From Acidobacteriota bacterium (GTDB lineage: Bacteria; Acidobacteriota; HRBIN11), in assembly GCA_030550225.1 (NCBI GenBank), contig JAUQPV010000155.1, positions 1-6,360 of the forward strand: a stretch of 6,360 nucleotides of DNA. Reading direction: 5' to 3'. This document shows, piece by piece, positions 1 to 5,626 of the stretch. Each line of letters starts with the position of its first letter. The first letter of the stretch is position 1. The position numbers were made by a program, and so were the translations under genes. The notes below the pieces were generated by a model, which made no database searches, was not told the DNA's origin, and saw nothing but the letters and a program-made list of their open reading frames with translations.

Positions 1-608
1 GCGCCGGCGGCGTTGACCAGCCACCCGTAGGAGATGATCCCCGCCGAGGTCCGGACCTGTCGAGGTCCCACTGGCCCCAGGCCGGCCGTGCCGTATCGGA
101 TCTCGACGTGACCCGAGCGGGTCAGTTCATCGGCCAGGGCTCGGAGGATCGCCTGAGGGTCGACGACGGCCGTGTCGGCCACAAAGAGGGCCATGTCGTA
201 TCGAGTCGAGGCATAGGGCTCGATGTCGGCCAGGGCCCGCCCATCGACGAACCAGGCCCGGGCGCCGTTGGCGTCGGCCCGCCGCTTGATTTCCTGAAGC
301 GTGGCCAGGTCGGCCGGTCGGGTCGGCACGAGGACCTTCCCCGTCTCCCGCAGGGGCAGACCATATTCCTGACAGAAGGCCCTCAACCGGCGGTTACCCT
401 CGATGCAGAAGCGAGCCTTCAGGGAGCCCGGTTCATAGTAAATGCCGGCGTGGAGGATCCCACTGTTCCGGCCGCTGGCGTGACGCCCAAGGGCGGTCTC
501 CTTCTCCAGGATGAGGATGCGCTGGACGCCCCGGCGCACCAGGGCTCGAGCCACCGTCAGGCCCACGATGCCAGCCCCGACGATGCAAACGTCCCAGACG
601 TCTCGCAT
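1..608 (-). CDS. lhgO: L-2-hydroxyglutarate oxidase (FAD-dependent), 3' end beyond the window
   Basis: Predicted FAD-dependent oxidoreductase of the DAO superfamily that oxidises L-2-hydroxyglutarate to 2-oxoglutarate, removing a by-product of central metabolism; the E. coli homologue passes electrons to the membrane quinone pool. The first 202 codons are visible. The protein opens with a Rossmann nucleotide-binding strand and a GxGxxG motif at residues 11-16 (GAGIVG), then an acidic residue E35 at the end of the second strand, expected to bind the adenosine ribose. Residues 43-58 (HASGRNSGILHAGIYY) followed by PGSLKARFC match the signature stretch of the LhgO family closely. The fragment ends near LVNAAG, typical of the second FAD-contacting strand; about half of a roughly 400-residue protein lies off the left edge. 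The start ATG (606-608) has a GGAAGG ribosome site at 612-617, only 3 bases away. The gene is divergent from the pyrophosphatase gene. A different 2-hydroxyacid substrate is possible, since the catalytic half is missing. Confidence 0.9.
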   Translation of the reverse strand, partial: MRDVWDVCIVGAGIVGLTVARALVRRGVQRILILEKETALGRHASGRNSGILHAGIYYEPGSLKARFCIEGNRRLRAFCQEYGLPLRETGKVLVPTRPADLATLQEIKRRADANGARAWFVDGRALADIEPYASTRYDMALFVADTAVVDPQAILRALADELTRSGHVEIRYGTAGLGPVGPRQVRTSAGIISYGWLVNAAG

Positions 609-642
609 AGGCCTTCCCACCCTCGATTCACAATCGTATCGG

Positions 643-680
643 AGCCGTTCGGCCCGGGAGAACGGTCAGGACGGCTTTTT
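643..680 (+). terminator. Terminator-like hairpin with T run, in lhgO leader
   Basis: AGCCGTTC (643-650) can pair with GGACGGCT (669-676), 8 pairs including one G-T wobble, and is followed by T residues at 677-680. The 18-base loop contains a competing inner stem, CCGTTC (645-650) with GAACGG (660-665). As a terminator it would act on plus-strand transcripts, yet no plus-strand gene is visible to its left. On the minus strand the same DNA is the untranslated leader of lhgO, where it could fold in mRNA. The role is uncertain and the T run is short. Confidence 0.25.
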
Positions 681-788
681 CCACTGCCCGAGAAGCACGG
701 TTTTTTCAAAATGACGGAGTGACAAAGCAACGAGCCACGGTCCTGGGCCGATAGGCCGATGGGACCCTGGAAGAACTCCTCCGGGACG

Positions 789-803
789 CAGGCTACAAGC
801 CTG
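789..803. repeat. Small perfect palindrome of a dispersed-repeat type
   Basis: CAGGCT (789-794) and AGCCTG (798-803) form a perfect 6-base stem with the 3-base loop ACA. The wording CGCAGGCTACAAGCCTG is of a kind I recall seeing repeated between genes in many GC-rich bacterial genomes. It shares the plan CGCAG...CTG with the tandem palindromes at 1535-1633. Only one copy is present here, so its status as a repeat family member is inference. Confidence 0.4.
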
Positions 804-930
804 ATGGGTACATTTCCGTCGCCCACCGGCCGTCAGGGGATCTTCGGAACGCCGGGCGTCCTGGCGGCGAAGGCGTCACCGAGCGACCGCCGTCCCGCGG
901 GCATCTCCAAACCCCGCACATCGGGTTTGC

Positions 931-958
931 ATCTTACATCTCACATCCTGTATCCTGC
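931..958 (+). repeat. Heptamer-periodic tract upstream of pyrophosphatase gene
   Basis: Four consecutive 7-base units begin at 931, 938, 945 and 952, each starting ATC and following roughly ATCYYNN (first ATCTTAC, last ATCCTGC). The tract ends 19 bases before the pyrophosphatase start codon and so overlaps where the core promoter should be. The same four-unit order, in the same orientation relative to the gene, recurs upstream of the TonB-dependent receptor gene on the minus strand (5485 down to 5458), with 21 of 28 positions identical. Confidence 0.6.
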
Positions 959-977
959 TCCCATCAGAGGAGATCCC

Positions 978-1505
978 ATGACCGACTACTGGGCTTTACC
1001 CATCGGAGATCGCTGTCCGGAACAGTTCCACGCCGTCGTGGAAGTCCCCAAAGGGAGTCAGAACAAGTACGAGTACGATAAGACGCTCAACGTCTTCCGG
1101 CTGAGCCGGACGTTATTTTCCCCCGTCCACTACCCCGGTGACTATGGGTTCATCCCCAGCACGCTGGCCGACGACGGCGACCCCCTGGACGTCTTGATCC
1201 TGGTCGACGAACCCAGCTTTCCGGGATGCATCCTGACGGTCCGTCCCATCGGCCTGCTGGACATGTTAGACCAAGGCGAGCGGGACGAAAAGATTCTGGC
1301 CGTTCCTGTGGACAACCCCCGTTACGACAGCATTCGATCCTACCGAGACGTCTTCCCTCACATGATTCGGGAGATCGAACACTTCTTCCGAATTTACAAA
1401 GAGCTGGAAGGCAAGACGGTTGTCACCCGAGGTTGGCGGGACGTGGCCGACGCCCTCCGAGCCGTCGAGGCCGCCCATCGGAACTTCCAGAGCCTTCGTC
1501 GGTGA
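978..1505 (+). CDS. ppa: Inorganic pyrophosphatase, family I (soluble, Mg-dependent)
   Basis: Cytosolic enzyme that hydrolyses pyrophosphate to two phosphates, pulling nucleic acid, protein and activated-metabolite synthesis forward. The 175-residue length is normal for bacterial family I enzymes, which are usually hexamers. The signature DDGDPLDVLIL is at residues 65-75. By alignment from memory with the E. coli enzyme, all key active-site residues are kept: E22, K30, E32, R44, Y52, Y56, the metal ligands D66, D68, D71, D98 and D103, then K105, Y140 and K141. The ATG at 978 is chosen because AGAGGAG (966-972) lies at good spacing and family similarity begins there. The frame is open upstream to an ATG at 759, but those 73 residues look like translated intergenic DNA. 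The gene is monocistronic in appearance: divergent from lhgO and convergent with the radical SAM gene, with a palindrome array just after its stop. Confidence 0.98.
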   Translation: MTDYWALPIGDRCPEQFHAVVEVPKGSQNKYEYDKTLNVFRLSRTLFSPVHYPGDYGFIPSTLADDGDPLDVLILVDEPSFPGCILTVRPIGLLDMLDQGERDEKILAVPVDNPRYDSIRSYRDVFPHMIREIEHFFRIYKELEGKTVVTRGWRDVADALRAVEAAHRNFQSLRR

Positions 1506-1516
1506 CTGACGGGCCC

Positions 1517-1634
1517 GAGGCCTGCGCTCCTCCCGCAGACGAGGACGTCTGCACTCTTCCCGCAGACGAGGACGTCTGCACTCTTCCCGCAGACGAGGAC
1601 GTCTGCACTCTTCCCGCAGACGAGGACGTCTGCG
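1517..1634. repeat. 27-base tandem array of four perfect small palindromes
   Basis: The 18-base core GCAGACGAGGACGTCTGC occurs four times without change, at 1535-1552, 1562-1579, 1589-1606 and 1616-1633. Exact 9-base spacers (ACTCTTCCC) give a 27-base period. Each core is an inverted repeat, GCAGACG/CGTCTGC, with a 4-base loop. A degenerate partial unit at 1517-1534 precedes the array (14 of 18 positions match). In the last copy the stem extends to 8 pairs through C1615 and G1634. The array fills the gap between the convergent pyrophosphatase and radical SAM genes and ends 3 bases before the radical SAM stop codon. No T run follows on either strand, so it is not a classic intrinsic terminator, though hairpins in both 3' ends are expected. 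The period is a multiple of three, so open frames run through it, but I see no reason to think it is translated. Confidence 0.93.
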
Positions 1635-1637
1635 CTC

Positions 1638-2582
1638 CTATGGGGTATCTTTCTTTTCTGCTACCTGGGACACGGCGCTCGGGACCCCATGCCGTAGACA
1701 GCCCTGAAACCAGCCCCGCCGTTCCAGGAGGGCGTCGAGGCGGCGGAGGACCTCGGCCTTGTCGTTGGCCCACGGTGGAGCGATGAGGTCCTGCGGGGGC
1801 GACTCGGCGACCAGCCGGTGGAGGACGACGTCCGGCGGAAGGTAGGCGATCAGCTCGGCCAGGAGCTCGACGTACGCGTCCATGTCCATCAGGGGCCACG
1901 GCTTCCGGAGGTACTGGACGCCCAGGACGGTCCCCCGGACGATGTGGAGGTTATGGCACTTGACACCCTCGACGGGCCAGTCGGCGACCGTCCGGACGGT
2001 CGTCCGCATCATCTCGAAGGTCTCCCCGGGGAGGCCCATCAGCAGGTGGACGCAGACTTGCAGGGGCGTGTCGGCCAAACGGCGGACCCAGGCCTCATAC
2101 ATCTCGACCGTCTCAGCCCGATTGACGCGGGCCAACGTCTCGTCATGCACGGTCTGGACGCCGAGTTCGAGCCAGACTTCATGGGTCTTTGAGTACGTCA
2201 GGAGCAGGTCTACGACGTCATCGGACAGGCAGTCGGCCCGGGTCCCAATGGCCAAAGCGACGATCCGGTCGTCCAGGAACACGTGGTCGTAGATCCGCTT
2301 CAGGACGGGGACCGGCGCATAGGTGTTCGTATACGCTTGGAAATACAGCATGAACTTGCGGGCACCGTACCGGCGTTCGGCCCGCTCGATGCCCCGGCGG
2401 ATTTGGTCCCGCAGGGGAATCTTCGGCGAGAAGTTAAACGTATCGTTGTTACAGAACGTGCACCCGCCGTAGGCGACGCGGCCGTCCCGATTCGGGCAAT
2501 TGAACCCGGCGTCGACGGAAATCCGCTGGACCCGCTCGCCGAAACGCTCCCGGAAGTACTGATTCAGCGTCTTGTACCGCAT
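1638..2582 (-). CDS. yhcC: Radical SAM protein, YhcC / TIGR01212 family
   Basis: Predicted [4Fe-4S] radical S-adenosylmethionine protein of 314 residues, close to the 309 residues of E. coli YhcC (COG1242). The family's reaction is not established as far as I know; the fold is related to the Elp3-type radical SAM group. The cluster cysteines are C29, C41 and C44 in CPNRDGRVAYGGCTFC, the spaced motif typical of this family. Other family landmarks are FQAYTNTY (81-88), GTRADC (113-118), ELGVQT (139-144) and GLPGE (183-187), then a HNLHIVRGT stretch matching HPLHIVKGS in E. coli. The start ATG (2580-2582) is preceded by GGAGAGG (2585-2591). It begins 15 bases after the TonB-dependent receptor stop codon, so co-transcription with the receptor is likely. 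The C-terminal tail (AVSQVAEKKDTP) has no recognisable motif. The gene ends against the palindrome array at 1535-1633. Confidence 0.93.
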   Translation of the reverse strand: MRYKTLNQYFRERFGERVQRISVDAGFNCPNRDGRVAYGGCTFCNNDTFNFSPKIPLRDQIRRGIERAERRYGARKFMLYFQAYTNTYAPVPVLKRIYDHVFLDDRIVALAIGTRADCLSDDVVDLLLTYSKTHEVWLELGVQTVHDETLARVNRAETVEMYEAWVRRLADTPLQVCVHLLMGLPGETFEMMRTTVRTVADWPVEGVKCHNLHIVRGTVLGVQYLRKPWPLMDMDAYVELLAELIAYLPPDVVLHRLVAESPPQDLIAPPWANDKAEVLRRLDALLERRGWFQGCLRHGVPSAVSQVAEKKDTP

Positions 2583-2597
2583 GACCTCTCCGGCCCT

Positions 2598-5393
2598 TTA
2601 CCACGTCAGGCGGAGGCCGAGCTGGAACCGGCGGTCCGCCAGACGGGCGCCCTCGGAGATGACTCGGCCCGTCTCGGCGTCGATTTCCCGATAGGAATTC
2701 TGCTCCGTCGTCCAAGTCCCGTAGTTCTTCCAGTTCAGGACGTTATCGACCTGGAGGACGGCCAGGAGCTGAGTCGGGCCGCGTCGGAGGACCGTCTTCT
2801 CGACCTTCAGGTCCCATTTCAAGAGGGCCGGCATCCGTTCGGCGTTGAAGAGGCCCTGGCGCTGAAGGCCCGTCGTCGGGTCCATGTCGGGGACATAGAT
2901 ACATCCCTCCGGACCGATGGGCAGGGCGCCTGGCGGCGGAAGGCCCAGCAGGTCATACCGGCACGTCCACAGACGCCAGTACCGTCGGGTCGTCGGGTAG
3001 CCCGTATTCCATTGAAGGCCCGTATTTATGGAGAGGCCGCCGGCCCAGGCTGTCGACCAGTCGAGGCTGACCTGGACTTGGTGACGGACGTCAAAGTTCA
3101 GGGGCCGGAAGTCGCCGACGAGGAGGCCGCCGCCCCGGTAGTCGGCCGACGGGAAGGTTCCCTCGGCGACGGCATAGCTGTAAGAGACCCATCCCCGCAG
3201 GGCACCCTGGAGCTTCATGAGTCCGACCTCGACGCCGTACGCCCGGCCGCGACCGCCGTTGACCAGGGCCGGGGGCCACCGGTCGCCGACGTCCTGGCCC
3301 GCCGGATGGGTGAAGCCCCGGCCGTTGAACAGCATGTCCCACATCCGGCGATAGTAGGGGCTGACTCGGAGGGCCCACATCGGACCCAGAGCCTGGGCGA
3401 ATTCCATCTCCAGGTGCCAGGCCCTTTCAGGCTTCATGTCCGTCCGGACCGTCCGACAGGCCGAGAGGTCGCCTCGCAGGAGGCCAGCCCGACAGGCCGA
3501 GGGGTCCAGCACGTAGGACCGAGTCCAGATACTCGTCGGCCCGACGAGTTCGGGGAATAGACCGCTCAGGACGGCAAAGCTGATGGGCAGACCGAACGAC
3601 TGCTCCCGGAGGAAGGCCGCCGCCGGCGGGACCGGCTGGGCAAAGAGGCCGGTGCTGACCTTCAGGACCGTCCCCGGGCCGGCCTGCCAGATCAAGCTCG
3701 TCCGGGGGCTCACGGCCCACCGGGACTCCATGTAGGACCAGTAATCCACCCGAAAGCCGTACATCCACCGCAGGCCGCGCCGGAGCGTCCAGAAGTCCTG
3801 GACGGCCCATCCGACCTGGAGGCCGCTCCCGGCGTAGTCGACGGCCAGCAGGAGGTTCCGCGGCTGAACGAACGCCGGCAGGGGGCACCGTGGGCCACCG
3901 GGACAGCCCAGGACGGCCGTCGCCCAAACGGGCTGGGCGTTCCAGTAGTAGCCGTCCGGGATCTGAAGGTACTGGGCGTCCAGGACCGTCTTGACGGCAT
4001 GGCCGGCCCAGCGGAGGGTCTCTAAGGAAAATCGGGATTGGTACCGGCGGGACTCGTAGAAGGTGATCTCCGGCCAGTAGTCCCACAGACGCCGCTCCCC
4101 GCCGCTCCGGAGGGCGTTTTCGACGACTTCCGCCGGCGTCAGGTATTGGCGGTCCCCGTCGAACGTCGGGGCAGACCCGTCAAAGGTCCGCAGGTAACCG
4201 GCCTGCCAGGACAGGACCGTCTGGGCCCCGACCTGGCCGTACCAGCTTAGGAGGAAGGTATCGTTCTCGTGGGGTCGCGTCTGCCAGAACAGCCGCGGCA
4301 CGACCCGGCCCTCCTGGGTCGGACCCGAGTGGAACCGGACGGTCCCCCGGGCCCGTTCGTAGACGACCTTCCAACGGCTCCGGGCCGAGGGTTGCCACCG
4401 ACCGATCAGCCAGAAGTCGTAAAAGTCGACGAAGTTCTCGTTGACCTGATACGTCCAGGGCATGGCATTACCGCCGTAGTCGGCGAAGGCCAGCTTTAGG
4501 CCCCACCGTTCGTCGGGATTCCAACCGACCTCGGTCTGGAGCAAGCGTTGGTCTCGCTGGCGGGAGGGCCGGTCGAAGAGAGCCGCGTCCGTCGAGGTGA
4601 AGGCCACGTCGCCGTAAAATCCCCGCTCCCCCTCGCCGCCCGATACGACCGTGTTCAGGACGCCGCCGATGGCGTTCCCATATTCAGGGGCCATGCTCCC
4701 GGTAACGACCTCGATGCTCTCGAGGGCGCCCTTCGCAAAGACAGGCACGCCTGTCGTCATGTGGACGGCATTCCGGGCGTCCAGGCCCTCGACACTCAAG
4801 GCCGTCGCCCGTTGGGGCGTGCCCCGGATGAAGACATAGTCCAGGATTTCTCCGTTCTGGACGACGCCAGGGATGAGCTTCGCCTGACTGAAGATGTCCG
4901 GCGGGATGGAAGCTTTCGACTGCTGGCGGGTGATGACGTGGTACGTCGCCGGATTCGTCGGGTCCACGGGCCGGACCCCATAAACTTCAACGACGGACTC
5001 CCCGGCCAGACGCATGAGACACGTGACCTCCGTTACCGAATCGGCTCGGACGACGACGTCTGTGACCTGATAGGGCACAAAGCCCTCCAGCGTACAGGTC
5101 ACCGTGTACACGCCGGGCGCCACGGCCAAGAAGGTAAACTCACCCCGTTCATCACTGACGGCGACCCAGGGCGTATGCTCGACCCGGACCGTGGCACCCG
5201 GCAGGGGCGACCGGTCCGACTCGAAGAGGACCCGACCCCGGACCTGACCGACCTCCCCGGCCCAGGCCGTCCAGGCCATCAGGAGGAATACCACCATCGC
5301 GGGCGAAGAGCGAGCGGCGAACAGCAAGTGGCGCATAGCAAGCGGTGCATAGCAAGTCGTCTGCTGGGAGCTTACCGGACGTCCGTAGCTCAT
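2598..5393 (-). CDS. TonB-dependent outer-membrane receptor with N-terminal carboxypeptidase-regulatory-like domain (Oar-like)
   Basis: A 931-residue outer-membrane active transporter, powered through TonB-ExbBD; the substrate cannot be told from sequence. Residues 1-45 are a signal peptide with an unusually long n-region, hydrophobic core MVVFLLMAW and probable cleavage after AWA (43-45). Residues 49-129 form a carboxypeptidase-regulatory-like beta-sandwich (GxxxGRV...PLPGATV...DERGEFTF...PGVYTV). ESVVEVYG (132-139) is a plausible TonB box. Residues about 145-250 are the plug domain, including VFIRGTPQRATALSVEGLDA and EYGNAIGGVLN. The rest is a beta-barrel ending in an aromatic residue (RLTW), the usual outer-membrane insertion signal. 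Eight cysteines in the mature protein form four local pairs: 100/125, 497/503, 634/646 and 811/831. The start is set by a perfect AGGAGG at 5399-5404. A start at codon 20 would give a more ordinary signal peptide but has no ribosome site. The radical SAM gene follows 15 bases downstream. Confidence 0.95.
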   Translation of the reverse strand: MSYGRPVSSQQTTCYAPLAMRHLLFAARSSPAMVVFLLMAWTAWAGEVGQVRGRVLFESDRSPLPGATVRVEHTPWVAVSDERGEFTFLAVAPGVYTVTCTLEGFVPYQVTDVVVRADSVTEVTCLMRLAGESVVEVYGVRPVDPTNPATYHVITRQQSKASIPPDIFSQAKLIPGVVQNGEILDYVFIRGTPQRATALSVEGLDARNAVHMTTGVPVFAKGALESIEVVTGSMAPEYGNAIGGVLNTVVSGGEGERGFYGDVAFTSTDAALFDRPSRQRDQRLLQTEVGWNPDERWGLKLAFADYGGNAMPWTYQVNENFVDFYDFWLIGRWQPSARSRWKVVYERARGTVRFHSGPTQEGRVVPRLFWQTRPHENDTFLLSWYGQVGAQTVLSWQAGYLRTFDGSAPTFDGDRQYLTPAEVVENALRSGGERRLWDYWPEITFYESRRYQSRFSLETLRWAGHAVKTVLDAQYLQIPDGYYWNAQPVWATAVLGCPGGPRCPLPAFVQPRNLLLAVDYAGSGLQVGWAVQDFWTLRRGLRWMYGFRVDYWSYMESRWAVSPRTSLIWQAGPGTVLKVSTGLFAQPVPPAAAFLREQSFGLPISFAVLSGLFPELVGPTSIWTRSYVLDPSACRAGLLRGDLSACRTVRTDMKPERAWHLEMEFAQALGPMWALRVSPYYRRMWDMLFNGRGFTHPAGQDVGDRWPPALVNGGRGRAYGVEVGLMKLQGALRGWVSYSYAVAEGTFPSADYRGGGLLVGDFRPLNFDVRHQVQVSLDWSTAWAGGLSINTGLQWNTGYPTTRRYWRLWTCRYDLLGLPPPGALPIGPEGCIYVPDMDPTTGLQRQGLFNAERMPALLKWDLKVEKTVLRRGPTQLLAVLQVDNVLNWKNYGTWTTEQNSYREIDAETGRVISEGARLADRRFQLGLRLTW
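5302..5357 (-). repeat. Heptamer / 14-mer tandem array inside the receptor's signal-peptide coding region
   Basis: Read on the minus strand, four 14-base units follow consensus RCTTGCTVTKCGCC, each made of two heptamers: a GCTTGCT-like one and a GTTCGCC-like one. First unit ACTTGCTATGCACC (5357-5344), last GCTCGCTCTTCGCC (5315-5302). The array encodes roughly residues 13-31 of the TonB-dependent receptor, the n-region before the hydrophobic core. The in-frame ATG at codon 20 arises from a repeat unit. GTTCGCC and GCTCGCT are also the words of the arrays at 5458-5513 and 5627-5668. Confidence 0.65.
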
Positions 5394-5398
5394 AGACG

Positions 5399-5404
5399 CC
5401 TCCT
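5399..5404 (-). promoter_or_regulatory. Strong ribosome binding site for the TonB-dependent receptor
   Basis: A perfect AGGAGG lies 5 bases upstream of the ATG at 5391-5393. It decides the start in favour of the longer signal peptide over internal methionines at codons 20 and 33, neither of which has a comparable site. Confidence 0.8.
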
Positions 5405-5415
5405 CGACTCGGGAA

Positions 5416-5431
5416 GTCGGAAGCCTCCGAC
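5416..5431 (-). promoter_or_regulatory. Hairpin in the receptor mRNA leader
   Basis: GTCGGA and TCCGAC form a perfect 6-base stem with a 4-base loop (minus strand GTCGGAGGCTTCCGAC), ending 11 bases upstream of the AGGAGG site. A weaker 4-base stem, GACT/AGTC at 5406-5418, shares bases with it, so the two would be mutually exclusive. It may affect translation of the receptor; no known riboswitch or leader family is recognised. Confidence 0.3.
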
Positions 5432-5445
5432 CCGCTCCACTTTCT

Positions 5446-5451
5446 ATTTTA
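5446..5451 (-). promoter_or_regulatory. Possible -10 element for the receptor operon
   Basis: TAAAAT on the minus strand matches the sigma-70 -10 consensus at five of six positions, in an otherwise GC-rich gap. It would start a leader of about 45 bases before the receptor ATG. No TTGACA-like -35 exists at the expected spacing: that position is occupied by the heptamer array 5458-5513, so an activator-dependent or non-canonical promoter is possible. Confidence 0.35.
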
Positions 5452-5457
5452 GGCGCT

Positions 5458-5513
5458 CCAGGATGGAGGATGCGAGATGCGGGATTCTACAGCGAACGGC
5501 GAATGGCGAATAG
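5458..5513 (-). repeat. Eight-unit heptamer-periodic array upstream of the receptor gene
   Basis: Eight 7-base units run without a break. On the plus strand the first four end in GAT (CCAGGAT at 5458, GGAGGAT at 5465, GCGAGAT at 5472, GCGGGAT at 5479). After a transition unit (5486), three follow CGAAYRG (5493, 5500, 5507). The first half matches the tract upstream of the pyrophosphatase gene at 21 of 28 positions in the same orientation relative to the gene. The second half (5489-5512) is repeated in inverted orientation at 5640-5663 with 22 of 24 positions identical. The array lies directly upstream of the possible -10 element. Confidence 0.7.
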
Positions 5514-5523
5514 AGGCAATTTC

Positions 5524-5552
5524 AAAAATTCCCTTTTCCCGCAAGCGAAGGG
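5524..5552 (-). terminator. Candidate intrinsic terminator downstream of mutY
   Basis: On the minus strand CCCTT (5552-5548) can pair with AAGGG (5535-5531), with a CGC..GCG inner pairing in the loop, followed by AATTTTT down to 5524. It lies about 90 bases after the mutY stop and before the receptor's promoter region, the expected place to end the mutY transcript. The outer stem is only five pairs, so the call is tentative. Confidence 0.35.
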
Positions 5553-5565
5553 CCAGACATGAAAG

Positions 5566-5595
5566 CCCTCACCCTACCCTCTCCCATGGGGAGAG
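5566..5595. repeat. Dispersed-type intergenic palindrome (CCCTCACC...CTCTCCC/GGGAGAG)
   Basis: CTCTCCC (5579-5585) and GGGAGAG (5589-5595) form a perfect 7-base stem with a 3-base loop, preceded by CCCTCACCCTAC. This wording is of a type that I know as a widely scattered intergenic repeat in many GC-rich bacteria, whose spurious translation reads like LTLPSPMGR. Only one copy is present here. It lies between mutY and the receptor gene and could fold in the mutY transcript's 3' end. Confidence 0.55.
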
Positions 5596-5626
5596 CGCAC
5601 GGCAAGTTGAGAAGGGCACAGGGCAT

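Larger units (their letters stand above)
609..977. other. Divergent intergenic region with several small inverted repeats
   Basis: This 369-base gap separates the divergent lhgO and pyrophosphatase genes and should hold both promoters. I see no convincing gene or tRNA in it; the plus frame that is open from 759 into the pyrophosphatase gene has no family similarity upstream of codon 978. The gap carries four compact inverted repeats: 643-676, 739-766 (GGTCC/GGACC arms enclosing GGCC-GATA-GGCC), 789-803, and 909-928 (AAACCC/GGGTTT arms around CACAT). A heptamer-periodic tract at 931-958 follows. No sigma-70 promoter stands out. TTGCAT (929-934 region) with TATCCT at 951-956 is the best plus-strand candidate, and it is weak. 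Confidence 0.6.

Noticed and set aside
759..977. N-terminal extension of the pyrophosphatase reading frame from ATG 759
   Set aside because: The added 73 residues have no family similarity and read through hairpins and the heptamer tract, while ATG 978 has a good ribosome site and begins exactly where family similarity starts.
1517..1634. CRISPR array
   Set aside because: Spacers are only 9 bases and identical, and no cas genes are present; it is a simple tandem palindrome repeat.
1226..1786. Frame with a repeated nine-residue peptide (PADEDVCTL) across the tandem array
   Set aside because: The period of 27 bases keeps any frame open, and the rest of the frame is out-of-phase pyrophosphatase and radical SAM sequence, so this is a shadow and not a repeat protein.
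2283..3560. Long open plus-strand frame (425 codons) opposite yhcC and the receptor gene
   Set aside because: It lies antisense to two well-recognised genes, has no recognisable motif, and such frames are expected opposite GC-rich coding DNA.
4548..5513. Open plus-strand frame (321 codons) opposite the receptor's N-terminal half
   Set aside because: It is antisense to clear signal-peptide, regulatory-like and plug domains, and its end runs through repeat arrays; no protein family is recognisable.
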